Source: Acidobacteriota bacterium (lineage in GTDB: Bacteria > Acidobacteriota > Holophagae > Holophagales > Holophagaceae). Taken from it: DNA of 64,000 bases. The notes beneath the pieces were generated by a model, which had not been told where the DNA came from, did not search any database, and saw nothing but the letters and a program-made list of their open reading frames with translations. Location: contig JACPYP010000018.1 of NCBI GenBank assembly GCA_016195985.1, forward strand, positions 1-64,000, written 5' to 3'. Within the stretch, counting starts at the first letter, position 1. The number at the start of each line of letters is the position of its first letter. The translations under genes and the position numbers were made by a program. Of this stretch, positions 24,311 through 35,000 are shown one piece after another.

Positions 24311-25491
24311 CGGGGCCGGAGCAGCACCAGCGCATCCGCGGCGCCTTCAAGGCCGCCTTCGGTGAACCGGAACTCGTGGTGCGGGGTCCCGGCCGCGTGA
24401 ACCTCATCGGGGAGCACACCGACTTCAACATGGGTTTCGTCCTGCCGGCGGCCGTGGACAAGGCCATCTGGCTGGCCCTGCGCCCCAGGGAGGATGACCT
24501 TTGCCGCTTTCGCGCGGTGGATCTGGACGCCTCCTTCGAGACGCGCCTTCCGGAACTGGCCCCGTCGGACCTGCGCTGGCCCAACTACCTGCTGGGCGTG
24601 TACTCGGAGCTGGCGGCGGACGGCCACGGCCTCCGAGGCGTGGATTGTGTCTTCGGGGGGGATGTCCCCATCGGCAGCGGCATGTCCTCCTCGGCCGCCC
24701 TGGAGTGCGCCTTCGCTTTCGGGCTCAACGAGCTCTTCGGCCTGGGCTACGGACGCCAGGATCTGGCGCGCCTGGGCCAGAGGGCGGAGAACCGCTTCGT
24801 CGGGGTGAACTGCGGGATCATGGACCAGTTCGCCTCCGTCCTGGGCCAGTCCCGCCGCCTGATCCGCCTGGATTGCCGCGACCTCAGCCACCAGTTCATT
24901 CCCTTCGAGGATCCGGGCCTGCTGCTGGTCCTCTGCGACACCCGCGTCCGGCGCTCCCTGGCCACGGGCGGAGAGTACAACGCCCGGCGGGCCCAGTGCG
25001 AGGCCGGCGCCGCCAGCCTGCGGGCCCGTCACCCGGAGGTGCAGAGCCTGCGGGACGCGACCCTGGAGTTGCTGGAGGCCCATCGGGCGGAGCTGGATCC
25101 GCTCGTGTTCAAGCGCTGCGCCTACATCGTCCGCGAGAACCAGCGTGTGCTGGACGCTTGCCAATCCCTGGCGGCGGGGGACGTGGAGGCCTTCGGGCAG
25201 CGCATGAACGAAAGCCATGCGGGGCTGCGCGACGAGTACGAGGTGTCCTGCCCTGAGCTGGACCTTCTGGCCGCGCGGGCCCAATCCCTTCCGGGAGTAC
25301 TGGGCAGCCGCATGATGGGGGCCGGTTTCGGGGGCTGCACCATCAACTTGGTGCGAGAGGCGGAACTGGAGCGCTTCGAGGCCGGAATGGCCGAAGTCTA
25401 CCGCCGGGAGCTCCGGACCGAACCGCTGATCCACGTCTGCCGCCTGACCGGAGGCACCGAGATCGCCGAGGAAGGAGCCCTCCGTGTTTGA
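24307..25491 (+). CDS. galK: Galactokinase
   Basis: A GHMP kinase of 394 residues that phosphorylates galactose at C1, the first step of the Leloir pathway. The galactokinase signature is [15 protein letters not shown] (residues about 30-45), the ATP-binding GHMP motif is [13 protein letters not shown], and the catalytic aspartate is in [12 protein letters not shown]. The C-terminal [12 protein letters not shown] motif is intact. It starts at GTG 24307, overlapping the TGA of the small membrane protein, and its own end overlaps galT by 8 bases. Cytoplasmic. Confidence 0.95.
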   Translation: MTGPEQHQRIRGAFKAAFGEPELVVRGPGRVNLIGEHTDFNMGFVLPAAVDKAIWLALRPREDDLCRFRAVDLDASFETRLPELAPSDLRWPNYLLGVYSELAADGHGLRGVDCVFGGDVPIGSGMSSSAALECAFAFGLNELFGLGYGRQDLARLGQRAENRFVGVNCGIMDQFASVLGQSRRLIRLDCRDLSHQFIPFEDPGLLLVLCDTRVRRSLATGGEYNARRAQCEAGAASLRARHPEVQSLRDATLELLEAHRAELDPLVFKRCAYIVRENQRVLDACQSLAAGDVEAFGQRMNESHAGLRDEYEVSCPELDLLAARAQSLPGVLGSRMMGAGFGGCTINLVREAELERFEAGMAEVYRRELRTEPLIHVCRLTGGTEIAEEGALRV

Positions 25492-26524
25492 CCGATCGCA
25501 CCGACGCCTGAACCTCCTGACCGGGGAACACGTGCTGGTCAGCCCGAACCGCACCCAGCGCCCCTGGCAGGGCAAGGTCGAGCGCGTGGAGGAAGCCCAG
25601 CGTCCGGCCTACGATCCCGGCTGCTACCTCTGCCCCGGCAATGCCCGGGCCGGCGGCCACCGCAATCCCGCCTACGAAAGCACCTTCGTCTTCGACAACG
25701 ATTTCGCGGCCCTTTCGCCGAAGGAAGCGGGGGGGGCGGAGGCGGCGCCGGCCGGGGGGCTGCTGCGCGCCGAACCCGTGAGCGGCACCTGCCGGGTGCT
25801 CTGCTTCAGCCCGCGCCACGACCTCAGCCTGCCCGAGATGAGCCTGCCGGAGCTGGAATCGGTGCTCGAGGCTTGGACGGCGGAAACCCGCGAGCTGAGC
25901 GCCCGCCCCGACATCCAGTGCGTGCAGGTCTTCGAGAACAAGGGCGAGCTCATGGGCTGCTCGAATCCTCATCCCCACAGCCAGATCTGGGCCACGGAAC
26001 ACCTGCCCAACGAATCCGCCAAGGAACTGGCCCAGCAGCGCGCTCATTTTGTGAAGCAGGGGAGGCCCCTCCTGCTGGATGTCCTGGACGAAGAACTGCG
26101 CCAGGGCGAGCGCATCGTGGTGGAGAACGAAGGTTTCGTGGCCCTGGTCCCCTTCTGGGCCCAGTGGCCTTTCGAGACGCTGATCCTGCCGCGGAGGCCG
26201 CTGCGAACCCTGCTGGATCTGGATGCCCGCGACCGCCGGCTGCTGGCGGACCTGCTCAAGCGGCTCACCACCCGCTACGACAACCTCTTCGAGATCAGTT
26301 TCCCCTACAGCATGGGCTTCCACCAGGCGCCCTTCGACGGGGATGCCCACGAGGAATGGCTGCTGCACATGCACTTCTATCCACCGCTGTTGCGCAGCGC
26401 CACGGTTCGGAAATTCATGGTGGGTTTCGAAATGCTGGGCATGCCCGGCCGCGACATCACGCCGGAACTGGCGGCGGCGCGGCTGCGCGAGATGTCCGAA
26501 CGGCACTACAAGCAGGATCGCTGA
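25484..26524 (+). CDS. galT: Galactose-1-phosphate uridylyltransferase
   Basis: A HIT-superfamily enzyme of 346 residues that exchanges UMP between UDP-glucose and galactose-1-phosphate. Motifs: [14 protein letters not shown] and R-P-W-Q-G at the N-terminus, zinc-type cysteines in [26 protein letters not shown] with the catalytic H-x-H, and the second half [11 protein letters not shown]. It starts with GTG 25484, which lies within the end of galK. The next gene begins 3 bases after the stop. Confidence 0.95.
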   Translation: MFDRSHRRLNLLTGEHVLVSPNRTQRPWQGKVERVEEAQRPAYDPGCYLCPGNARAGGHRNPAYESTFVFDNDFAALSPKEAGGAEAAPAGGLLRAEPVSGTCRVLCFSPRHDLSLPEMSLPELESVLEAWTAETRELSARPDIQCVQVFENKGELMGCSNPHPHSQIWATEHLPNESAKELAQQRAHFVKQGRPLLLDVLDEELRQGERIVVENEGFVALVPFWAQWPFETLILPRRPLRTLLDLDARDRRLLADLLKRLTTRYDNLFEISFPYSMGFHQAPFDGDAHEEWLLHMHFYPPLLRSATVRKFMVGFEMLGMPGRDITPELAAARLREMSERHYKQDR

Positions 26525-26527
26525 ATC

Positions 26528-28696
26528 ATGCCCGAGGGCCCCTCCCCGTTCCTGCGCCCCGTCTGGCTCTCCCTGTTTTCGCTGCTGTTGGGCGCGGCGG
26601 ACCGCTGGCAGCTGGATCCGAAGGTTCCCTCCATCAGCTGGGAAGCGGGGAAGGACCGGGGGGCGCACCAGGACCGCGTGGAGATGTCAGGCGCGCGAAC
26701 GGCGGCCATCCTCAGCTACGGCCGGGACGCGGGCGGTTTCCTGGTGCTGGAGCGCACCGTGGTGTGGCCGACGCTGCGAGTGGCGCCCAACGATACCCAC
26801 AGTTCTCTCATGGTGACGTTCGGCCCCCATAAGCCGCCGCTGGCCGTGAATGCCGGCCAGGCCCTGGAGGCCTGGCCGGCCACCCGCTTCGAGCCCCATT
26901 TTGAGCCCATGCTGCACGTGGAAGGCCGTCCCTGCCCGCAGGAGAAGCTGCTTCGGGTCCGCCACGGCCAGGGCCTGCTCGCTCTGGAAAGCGAACCGGC
27001 GCGAGGGTTGGTGCTGAAGCGGGAGCTGTTCCCCTCCGCGGCGGGCATGGGCCTGCTGGAGCGATGGGTGTTGCGCAATGCCCGGTCCAAGGCCGTGAAG
27101 GTGGCCGTGCCTCCTTTCCATGTCGGAACGCGGCTGCCCTACCGTTATGCCGAAAAAGGATTCATGGAGCCCGGCAAGCCCCTGCCGCCCGATCGGCTGC
27201 GCGAAGGAACCTACCTCCTGGACGTGGACACGGCGGGCCTTCCGGAACGCCTCCTCGCCCCAGGGAAGGAGGTCGCCTTGGCGGTGGCCTACACGGCCCG
27301 CCGGGAGGGCGACCCGGCGGTGCTCCTCCATCCGGATGCGGAACGCGCCGCGAGGCTGGCTCTGGCCCGCAGCACGCGGGACAGCCTGCGCTTCGAATGC
27401 CCGGATCCGGAGCTGGAGGCCCTCTTCGCCTTTTCCAAGCTGCGGGCCTGCGAAAGCATCATCGAAACGGCCCATGGCCCCATGCACGCGCCGGGCGGGG
27501 GTTCCTACTACGCGGCCATGTGGACCAACGACACGGTGGAGTACGTGGGGCCCTTCTATCCCTTTCTGGGCCACGCCAAGGGGAACGAGGCCACCCTCAA
27601 CGCCCTGAGCCACTACGCCCGCTACATGAACCCCGAATTCAAGCCCCTGCCCGTGAGCATCATCGCCGAGGGCACCGACACCTGGACCGTCCGCAGGCGC
27701 GGCGCGGACGGCACGCGGGTGCCCGCGGACCGGGGAGACGCCGCCATGATCGCCTTCGGCGGGTCGCGCTTTCTGCTGGCCCTCGGCGACAAGGCCGAAG
27801 CCCGGCGCCACTGGCCTCTGCTGAAGTGGTGCCTCGAGTACACGGAGCGGCGCAGGGGCCCCGAAGGCGTCATCGCCTCGGAATTCGATGAACTGGAGGG
27901 GCGCTTTTCCGCCGGAACCTGCAACCTCAACACGAACCTGCTGGCCTTCGGGGGCCTGCGCTCCGCCGCGGATCTCGCGGATGAACTGGGCGAAGCCGAG
28001 CTGGCCGCCACCTACCGCGCGCGGGCCCAGGCCCTGGGCGAGGCGGTGGAACGGTTTTTCGGCGCCGAGGTTCAAGGCTTTCACACCTACCGCTACCACG
28101 ATGGCCTCGACACCCTGAGGGCCTGGATCTGCATCCCCCTGGCCATGGGGCTGCGGACGCGCAGCGAAGGCACGCTCAAGGCGCTGTTCTCGCCCAAGCT
28201 GTGGACCTCCGAGGGCCTGCTCACGGCCCAGGACTCCACCACCTTCTGGGACCGGGCCACGCTCTATGCCCTGCGCGGCGCCTTCAATGCCGGGACCACG
28301 GACCTGGCCCTGGACCATCTGCGGCTCCTCACGCACAAGCGCCTCCTGGGCGAGCACGTGCCCTACGCGGTGGAGGCCTATCCGGAAGGGGAAGGCCGCC
28401 ACCTTTCCGCGGAAAGCGCCCTCTATGCCCGGGTGGTGACCGAAGGCCTCTTCGGCTTCACGCCCACGGGGTTCCGCCGCTTCACCCTCAGCCCGAGGCT
28501 GCCGAAGACCTGGCCCCGGATGAGCCTCCGCCGGGTGCGGGCCTTCGGCCAGACCTTCGATGTGGAGGTGAGCCGGGCCGGCGCCGGGCAGAGCCGCGTC
28601 GTCGTGCGGCAGGGCCGGCAGGTTCATGTCCGGCGCCTCCTGGGCGAGGGCGGGACGCTGACCCTCTGCCTTCCCATCCATCCGGAGCAACCATGA
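26528..28696 (+). CDS. Exported six-hairpin glycosidase-like protein
   Basis: A protein of 722 residues that I can place only by fold. It has a signal peptide (about 9-24, FLRPVWLSLFSLLLGAADRW), a beta-sandwich N-domain (about 40-290) and an (alpha/alpha)6 barrel from about 300. Barrel landmarks are ACESIIETAHGPMHAPGGG, MWTNDTVEYVGPFYPFLG, SIIAEGTDTWTVRR and SAESALYARVVTEGLFG. Acidic residues in the D-T-V-E and G-T-D-T segments are candidates for catalysis. It sits between galT and galE with ATGA coupling to galE, so it very likely acts on the same galactoside as the rest of the operon. CAZy family not assigned. Confidence 0.6.
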   Translation: MPEGPSPFLRPVWLSLFSLLLGAADRWQLDPKVPSISWEAGKDRGAHQDRVEMSGARTAAILSYGRDAGGFLVLERTVVWPTLRVAPNDTHSSLMVTFGPHKPPLAVNAGQALEAWPATRFEPHFEPMLHVEGRPCPQEKLLRVRHGQGLLALESEPARGLVLKRELFPSAAGMGLLERWVLRNARSKAVKVAVPPFHVGTRLPYRYAEKGFMEPGKPLPPDRLREGTYLLDVDTAGLPERLLAPGKEVALAVAYTARREGDPAVLLHPDAERAARLALARSTRDSLRFECPDPELEALFAFSKLRACESIIETAHGPMHAPGGGSYYAAMWTNDTVEYVGPFYPFLGHAKGNEATLNALSHYARYMNPEFKPLPVSIIAEGTDTWTVRRRGADGTRVPADRGDAAMIAFGGSRFLLALGDKAEARRHWPLLKWCLEYTERRRGPEGVIASEFDELEGRFSAGTCNLNTNLLAFGGLRSAADLADELGEAELAATYRARAQALGEAVERFFGAEVQGFHTYRYHDGLDTLRAWICIPLAMGLRTRSEGTLKALFSPKLWTSEGLLTAQDSTTFWDRATLYALRGAFNAGTTDLALDHLRLLTHKRLLGEHVPYAVEAYPEGEGRHLSAESALYARVVTEGLFGFTPTGFRRFTLSPRLPKTWPRMSLRRVRAFGQTFDVEVSRAGAGQSRVVVRQGRQVHVRRLLGEGGTLTLCLPIHPEQP

Positions 28697-29703
28697 TCCA
28701 GCACATTCTCGTCACCGGCGGCGCCGGTTTCATCGGCAGCCATACGGTGGATCTGCTCATCCGCGAAGGGTTCGCCGTCACGGTGCTGGACAGCCTGGAG
28801 AAGGGCCACCACGCGGCCATCCACCCCGATGCAACCTTCGTCCAGGGGGACTGCGGCGACGCGGCCCTGCTGGACGGGATCTTCGCCGGGCGGGCGGTGG
28901 ACGCCGTGCTCCACTTCGCCGCCTACATCGAAGCGGGCGAATCCATGCAGCGGCCGGAGCGCTTCTTCGTGAACAACACGGCCCGGCCGATGGTGCTGCT
29001 GGATGCCATGCTGCGGGCCGGCGTGAAGAAATTCGTCTTCAGCTCCACCGCGGCCACCTACGGCGAGCCGCAGTACACGCCCATCGACGAAGCCCATCCC
29101 CAGCAGCCCACCAACGCTTACGGCTACGCCAAGCTGCTGGTGGAAGGCGCCCTCGGCTGGATGCATCGGCTGAGGGGGCTGGACTACGCGGCGCTGCGCT
29201 ACTTCAACGCCGCGGGCTGTTCGGAGCGCCTGGGCGAGGATCACCATCCGGAAACCCACCTCATTCCCCTCATCCTCGATGTGGCGGCCGGCCGCAGGGC
29301 CTCCATCAAGCTCTTCGGCGAGGACTACCCCACCCCCGACGGCACCTGCATCCGCGACTACATCCATGTGGAAGACCTGGCGAGCGCCCACCTGCTGGCC
29401 CTGCGGGCCATTGATCAGCGCGGGGGCCAGGGCGCTCCGCTCATCTACAACCTGGGCAACGGCCAGGGCTACTCGGTGAGGGAGGTCATCGAGGTGGCCC
29501 GGAAGGTGACGGGGCACCCCATTCCCGTGGAGGCCGAACCCCGCCGCGCCGGGGATCCGGCAGTGCTCGTGGCCTCCAGCGACAAGATCCGCCGCGAGCT
29601 GGGCTGGGCGCCCCGCCACCCCAGCCTGGAAGCCATCGTGCAGAGCGCCTGGGATTGGCGCCAGCGTCATCCCGAAGGCTATGCCCAGGCGCCGCGGGCC
29701 TGA
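28693..29703 (+). CDS. galE: UDP-glucose 4-epimerase
   Basis: An extended SDR of 336 residues that interconverts UDP-galactose and UDP-glucose with bound NAD. Evidence: VTGGAGFIGSHTVDLL at the N-terminus (G-x-x-G-x-x-G), the D at the end of beta2 (VLDSLEKGH), S-S-T-A-A-T-YGEP, and the catalytic Y-x-x-x-K in NAYGYAKLLVE. DGTCIRDYIHVEDLA is the GalE-specific block. ATG 28693 overlaps the TGA of the preceding gene. Completes the Leloir set galK-galT-galE in one operon. Confidence 0.95.
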   Translation: MIQHILVTGGAGFIGSHTVDLLIREGFAVTVLDSLEKGHHAAIHPDATFVQGDCGDAALLDGIFAGRAVDAVLHFAAYIEAGESMQRPERFFVNNTARPMVLLDAMLRAGVKKFVFSSTAATYGEPQYTPIDEAHPQQPTNAYGYAKLLVEGALGWMHRLRGLDYAALRYFNAAGCSERLGEDHHPETHLIPLILDVAAGRRASIKLFGEDYPTPDGTCIRDYIHVEDLASAHLLALRAIDQRGGQGAPLIYNLGNGQGYSVREVIEVARKVTGHPIPVEAEPRRAGDPAVLVASSDKIRRELGWAPRHPSLEAIVQSAWDWRQRHPEGYAQAPRA

Positions 29704-29732
29704 TTCCGGTTTCCACGCGACAAGGAGTTCCC

Positions 29733-32024
29733 ATGGTCCCGTTCCTGCGCCGCAGCCTGCAAGCGATCCTGTTGCTCTTCGCCCTCCCCCTCGCCTCCGG
29801 AGAGGCGGTGCGCCTGGACGGCGGCTGGACCTTCAAGCCCGGGGACAACCCGGCCTGGGCCGCGCCAAGTCTGGCGGAGGGTGGCTGGAAGCCGATCAAG
29901 GTGGGCCTGGCCTGGCAGAAGCAGGGCTATGAGCAGCTCCAGGGCCATGCCTGGTACCGCCTGAGCTTCACGCTGCCGGAGCGGCTGCGGCAGGACGACC
30001 GCCTGAAGGAGGGTCTGCGGCTCAGCATCGGCCAGGTGGCGGATTTCGACGAATGCTACCTGAACGGCCAGAGGGTGGGCGCCAACGGCCAGGTGGCGCC
30101 GCCGGACTCGGCCCCGGATCCGGATTTCTGGAAGGCTGATGAGGGGTTGCCGGGGCGGCCGCGGGTCTACGTGCTGCGCCCCGATGATCCACGCCTCCGC
30201 TGGGGTCAGGTGAACGTTCTGGCGGTGCGGGTCTACATGGTGAGCGGCTGGGGCGGCCTCACGGGCGGGGAGCCCATGGAGGCCCGCATGATCGACCACG
30301 CGGATCTGACCAGCCTCGAACCGGCCCGGGAGCCTTTCGCGTTCGAGGGCGCCCGGCTCACGAAACGGGTGCTCCTGACCAACCGTTCCAGCCGATGGCA
30401 GCTGCGGGGCACCCTGGAGATCCAGGGGGCGGGCCTGCTTTCGGGCCAGCCGGTGCTGGCGCGCCGCCTGCAAGTCCGCGTGGCGCCGGGGGGCCATCAG
30501 GAGGTCCGCTTCGCAATCCCGCAGCGGGAGGAGGCCTGCCGCTTCACGTACCGCCTGAGGTTCCAGGAGGGCGGAGTGCCCATGGAGCGGATCGAAGAGA
30601 GCCCGTACCTGCTCACGCCCAAGACGCGGCGCGCCCCCCGCATCAATGGCCCGCAGGTTCTCGGCGCTCGGCCCGGAAATCCTTTCCTCTGGACCATTCC
30701 CGCCAGCGGCCAGCGGCCCCTGCGCTTCAAGGTCCAGGGGCTGCCTGGGGATCTGCGCCTGGACCCCGCCAGCGGAATGATCGAGGGGACGACGCCTCCG
30801 GCCGGGACCTACCCCCTTCGGATCCAGGCCAGCAATGCGCATGGTTCCGACACCCGCACGGTCGACCTGGTCGCCGGGCCCCGCCTCGCCCTGACGCCGC
30901 CCATGGGCTGGAACAGCTGGAACGCCTGGGGCCTCGCCGTGGATGAGGAGAAGGTGGTGGCCAGCGCCCGCACCTTCGTGGAGAAGGGGCTGAGAGACCA
31001 CGGGTGGAACTACGTCAACATCGACGACGGCTGGGAGATCCCCGAGAACAGCGCGGCCCCCAAGCGCGAGGCGGACGGCCGCATCCGCGTCAACGGCAAG
31101 TTCCCGGACATGGCCCGCCTGGGCCGGCGGATCCACGAGCAGGGCCTGCGCTTCGGCATCTACAGCTCCCCCGGCCCCGCCACCTGCGGCGGCTACACCG
31201 GCAGCTACGGGTTCGAGGCCCAGGACGCCGCCTCCTACGCCGCCTGGGGCGTGGATTATTTGAAGTACGACTGGTGCTCCTACAGCACGGTGGCCAAGAA
31301 CCTCACCTCGCTGGAAGAGCTGCAGAAGCCCTACCGGAAGATGGACCAGGCCCTGCGCCAGGTGAACCGGGACATCGTCTACAGCCTGTGCCAGTACGGC
31401 ATGGGAGACGTGTGGACCTGGGGCGAGGCCGCCGGCGGCCAGCTCTGGCGCACCACCTACGACATCGACGACACCTGGAAGAAACTCAGCGCCATCGGGT
31501 TCGCCCAGACCGCGAACGCCGCCTACGCAGGACCGGGCCACTGGAACGACCCGGACATGCTGGTGGTGGGCTGGGTGGGCTGGGGCCCGAGCCTGCATCC
31601 CAGCCGCCTCACCCCCGACGAGCAGTACACCCACCTCAGCCTCTGGTCCCTGCTGGCGGCGCCTCTCCTCATCGGCTGCGACCTGACCCGTCTCGACGCC
31701 TTCACGCTCAACCTGCTCACCAATGACGAGGTGCTGGCTGTGGACCAGGACCGCCTGGGCCGCCAGGCCACGCCGGTGATCCAGGAGGGATCCATCCAGG
31801 TGTGGGCCCGGGAGCTGTCGGATGGCGGCCTGGCCTTCGGCGTCTTCAACCTCGGAGAGACCGCCGCGACCTACCGCGTCGATCTGGCGAAGCTGGGGCT
31901 ACAGGGCTCCCCGCAGCTGCGGGACCTGTGGCGGCAAAAGGACCTGGGCCCCTCCGCAGGCGCTCACCCCGTGAGAGTCGCCCCCCACGGGGTGGTGCTG
32001 TTGAAGGCGTCCAGGGCGCGCTGA
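29733..32024 (+). CDS. Exported GH27 alpha-galactosidase with extra N-terminal domains
   Basis: A protein of 763 residues. ATG 29733 is preferred, with aaggag upstream and a signal peptide at 1-22 (SLQAILLLFALPLASG). Next comes a GH2-like jelly-roll sugar-binding domain (about 25-190), a linker sandwich, and a putative Ig (He_PIG-like) domain (about 300-385) ending at LTPPMGWNSWNAWG, which opens the GH27 barrel. The nucleophile aspartate is in YLKYDWCSY and the acid/base aspartate in GHWNDPDMLVVGW. A beta-sandwich C-domain follows. It releases terminal alpha-galactose in the periplasm or outside. Last gene of the operon; the RND operon converges 12 bases later. Confidence 0.9.
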   Translation: MVPFLRRSLQAILLLFALPLASGEAVRLDGGWTFKPGDNPAWAAPSLAEGGWKPIKVGLAWQKQGYEQLQGHAWYRLSFTLPERLRQDDRLKEGLRLSIGQVADFDECYLNGQRVGANGQVAPPDSAPDPDFWKADEGLPGRPRVYVLRPDDPRLRWGQVNVLAVRVYMVSGWGGLTGGEPMEARMIDHADLTSLEPAREPFAFEGARLTKRVLLTNRSSRWQLRGTLEIQGAGLLSGQPVLARRLQVRVAPGGHQEVRFAIPQREEACRFTYRLRFQEGGVPMERIEESPYLLTPKTRRAPRINGPQVLGARPGNPFLWTIPASGQRPLRFKVQGLPGDLRLDPASGMIEGTTPPAGTYPLRIQASNAHGSDTRTVDLVAGPRLALTPPMGWNSWNAWGLAVDEEKVVASARTFVEKGLRDHGWNYVNIDDGWEIPENSAAPKREADGRIRVNGKFPDMARLGRRIHEQGLRFGIYSSPGPATCGGYTGSYGFEAQDAASYAAWGVDYLKYDWCSYSTVAKNLTSLEELQKPYRKMDQALRQVNRDIVYSLCQYGMGDVWTWGEAAGGQLWRTTYDIDDTWKKLSAIGFAQTANAAYAGPGHWNDPDMLVVGWVGWGPSLHPSRLTPDEQYTHLSLWSLLAAPLLIGCDLTRLDAFTLNLLTNDEVLAVDQDRLGRQATPVIQEGSIQVWARELSDGGLAFGVFNLGETAATYRVDLAKLGLQGSPQLRDLWRQKDLGPSAGAHPVRVAPHGVVLLKASRAR

Positions 32025-32036
32025 CCCGCCGGGGCG

Positions 32037-35000
32037 TCAGGGGTTCACGACACCCTCCCCGCCCCTCGGCCTTCCCACCCAGGCGTAGAAACTGGGCAGG
32101 GCCAGCAGGGTGAAGAGGGTGCTGGTGACGAGACCGCCCACCATGACGATGGCGAGGGGACGCTCCAGCTCGCTGCCGCCCAGGCCCAGCAGCATGGGCA
32201 TCAGGCCGAGGATGGCGCTGCCTGCGGTCATGAGCTTGGGGCGCACGCGGCCGAGGCTGGCTTCCCTCAGCGCTTCCTCGAAGGGCAGGCCCGAGGCCAT
32301 GAGCTGCTTGGCCTGGGAGATGAGCACGAGGCTGTTCTGCACGGCCACGCCGAAGAGGCCGATCATTCCCACAATGGAGCTGATGTTCCAGGTTTCGCCC
32401 GCCAGCCACAGGGCGAAAAGACCTCCGGCGAAGGCATCGGGCAGGGTGAGCACCACCACCATGACCTCGCGCCAGCGGCGCAGGGCCAGATAGAGCAGGC
32501 CCACCACCAGGGCCAGGGCGACGCCGATGGCGAGCCTCAGCCGCTGCTGGGTTTCACGGGCCTCTTCGATTTTGCCGCCCAGCTTGACCACAGTGCCCTT
32601 GGGCAGATCCAGGCCCTTCATCGCCTGTTCGAGGCGGCTCGCGGTGCCGCCCAGATCGCCGCTGGTGCGGACGTTCAGGGCCAGGCGCCGTTGCGCGGAC
32701 TCGCGGCGGATCAGGCTGGGGGTGCTGGCCTCCTGGAAACGGGCCACCTGGCCCAAATCCACCACGCGGCCGTCCGCCAGCACCAGGGGCAGGCGCTTGA
32801 GGGATTCGGGGCTGATGCGGCCATCCTCGGGGAAGCGGACCACCCGCTCGATGCGCTGGGGGCCCTCGAAGCGCGGCGACGATTCCTGGCCCTGGAGGGC
32901 TGCCTTCAGCGTCTTTGCGATGAGGGTGCGGGGCACGTTCAGGCGGCGAAGGGCGTCCTCGTCAGGCACCACGATCCATTTCGGCAGAGCGCCTGCCCCT
33001 TCTGGCGTGAGGGAGGCCACACCGGGCACCTTGGCCAAGGCTTCTTGAAGGGCCGGCAGCCGCGCCTGGAGCGCAGCCAGATCGGGATGGAACAGCTTCA
33101 CCTGGATATCGGCGGGAGTGCCGCCGATGCCTTCGGCGATGCGCATCTGCATGGGGGTGGTCAGTTCCACGGGGAAGGGCAGATCCTCCATGCGCTCGGC
33201 GACCTCCTTTTGCATCAGCGGTGTCCGCCGGGTGCCGTCCAGCACTACCAGCACGTCGGAGATGGTATGGGGCATCGGATCTTCCGTGAGTTCCGAACGG
33301 CCCGTGCGGCGGTACACCGAGGCCACGCCAGGCAGGTCCGCCAGCTTCCGCTCCAGCTGGAAGTTGGCCTCGTCCACGGCGGCCAGGCTGGTCTCCGCGG
33401 GCAGGATGCTGTTGAGCAGCAGGGCCCCTTCGTCCAGCGCCGGCAGGAAATGGCTCCCCAGGTTCAGGGCCAGCCACAGGCTTGGGACGGTCAAGCCCAG
33501 AGCGAACACCCGCACGAGGGGGCCGTGGGTCATGGCCCAATCCAAGGCCGGACGGTAAACCTTCTTCAGGGCCCGCACCAGCCGGGGTTCCTCCAGGGTG
33601 GTCCCCGGGGGCAGGAAACGCTCCACCAGGGCGGGCACCAGGGTGAAGCTCAGCAGCAGGCTGAGGGTCATGGCGCTGGCGATGGCCAGGGCCAGGGGCG
33701 CGTAGAGCCGCCCGGCGAGACCGCCGAGGGCCAGAAGCGGAATGAAGACGGCCAGGATCACCAACACGGCCGTGAGGACGGGCAGGCCCACTTCGGCGGC
33801 GGCCCCGCTGAGGGCCATGCGGCGCGATTCCCCCAGTCCGCGGTGTTCGTGGAGACGGTGCGCGAGGTTCTCCACCATGATGACGGCGGCGTCCACCAGC
33901 AGGCCCACGGCGATGGCGAGGCCGCCCAGGGTCATGGCATTCAGGCCCAGGCCCGCGACCTTCAGGGGGATGGCCGCCCCGAGGGTGGCCAGGGGCAGCA
34001 CCACGATGACGATGAGGGCGGCCCGCAGGTTGCCGAGGAGCAGGACCAGGATGAGGGCTACGAAAACGCCGCCCAGCAGGAGCGCGAGGGTGACGCCATC
34101 CAGGGCATGGGTCACCAGGGCGCCTTGGTCGTACATCAGGGTGAGCTCCATGCCCTGGGGAAGGCTTTGGCGCAGCTCATCCAAGGCCTGGCGCGTGGCT
34201 TTTGCCACGGTCAAGGTTTCCGCTGAGGGCTGACGCACCACCCGCAGGCTCACATCCTCGTGGCCCTGGTGCCGCGCGAGGCCGCGCCTGAAGGCGGCGC
34301 CTTCGCGGACATCGGCGACGTCGCCCAGCAGGATGGTTCCCCGGGGCGTTTTCAGGGGCAGCTGCTTCACGGCCTCGGGCCCGGCCGCGAGGCTGCCCAC
34401 GGTGATGAACCAGCCCTTGTCCTGGATCTCCATGACGCCGGCGGCGCTGTCCTGGTGGCTGCCGTCCAGGGCCTCCAGGATCTGATCGAGGCTCACGCCC
34501 TGCAGGCGCATGCGTTCCGGCTGGACGACGACCTGGAGCTGGCGCTCCTCTCCCCCCAGCCGCTCCACCCGCGCCACGCCGGGCACGGCCTGCAGGCGGG
34601 GAATGAGCACCTGTTCTGCGTGATCCCGCAGGCGCATGGGATCCGTGGTGGGGCCTTCGAGCACGATCTCCATGATTTCCTGCAGCCGGCCGGCGGCGCT
34701 GGAGACCAGGGGGGCCTTGGTGCCTTCGGGGAAGCTGCCGAGGGTTCCGGCCAGCCTTTCGGCGACCAGCTGCCGGGCCCGCCAGGGATCGGTGCCGCCC
34801 TCGAAGGAGACCACGGTCTGCACCACTTCCGCCTGTACCGTGCTCACCACGCGCTTGACGCCCGGAAGGCCGCCGATGGCCTGTTCCACCGGCTGGGCCA
34901 CGGTGAGCTCCAGCTCCGTGGCGGCGCGGCCGGGGCTTTGAATGAGGAGGTTCAGGCTGGGCAGGGACAGATCGGGAAAGAGATCCCGCTTCAGGCTGGC

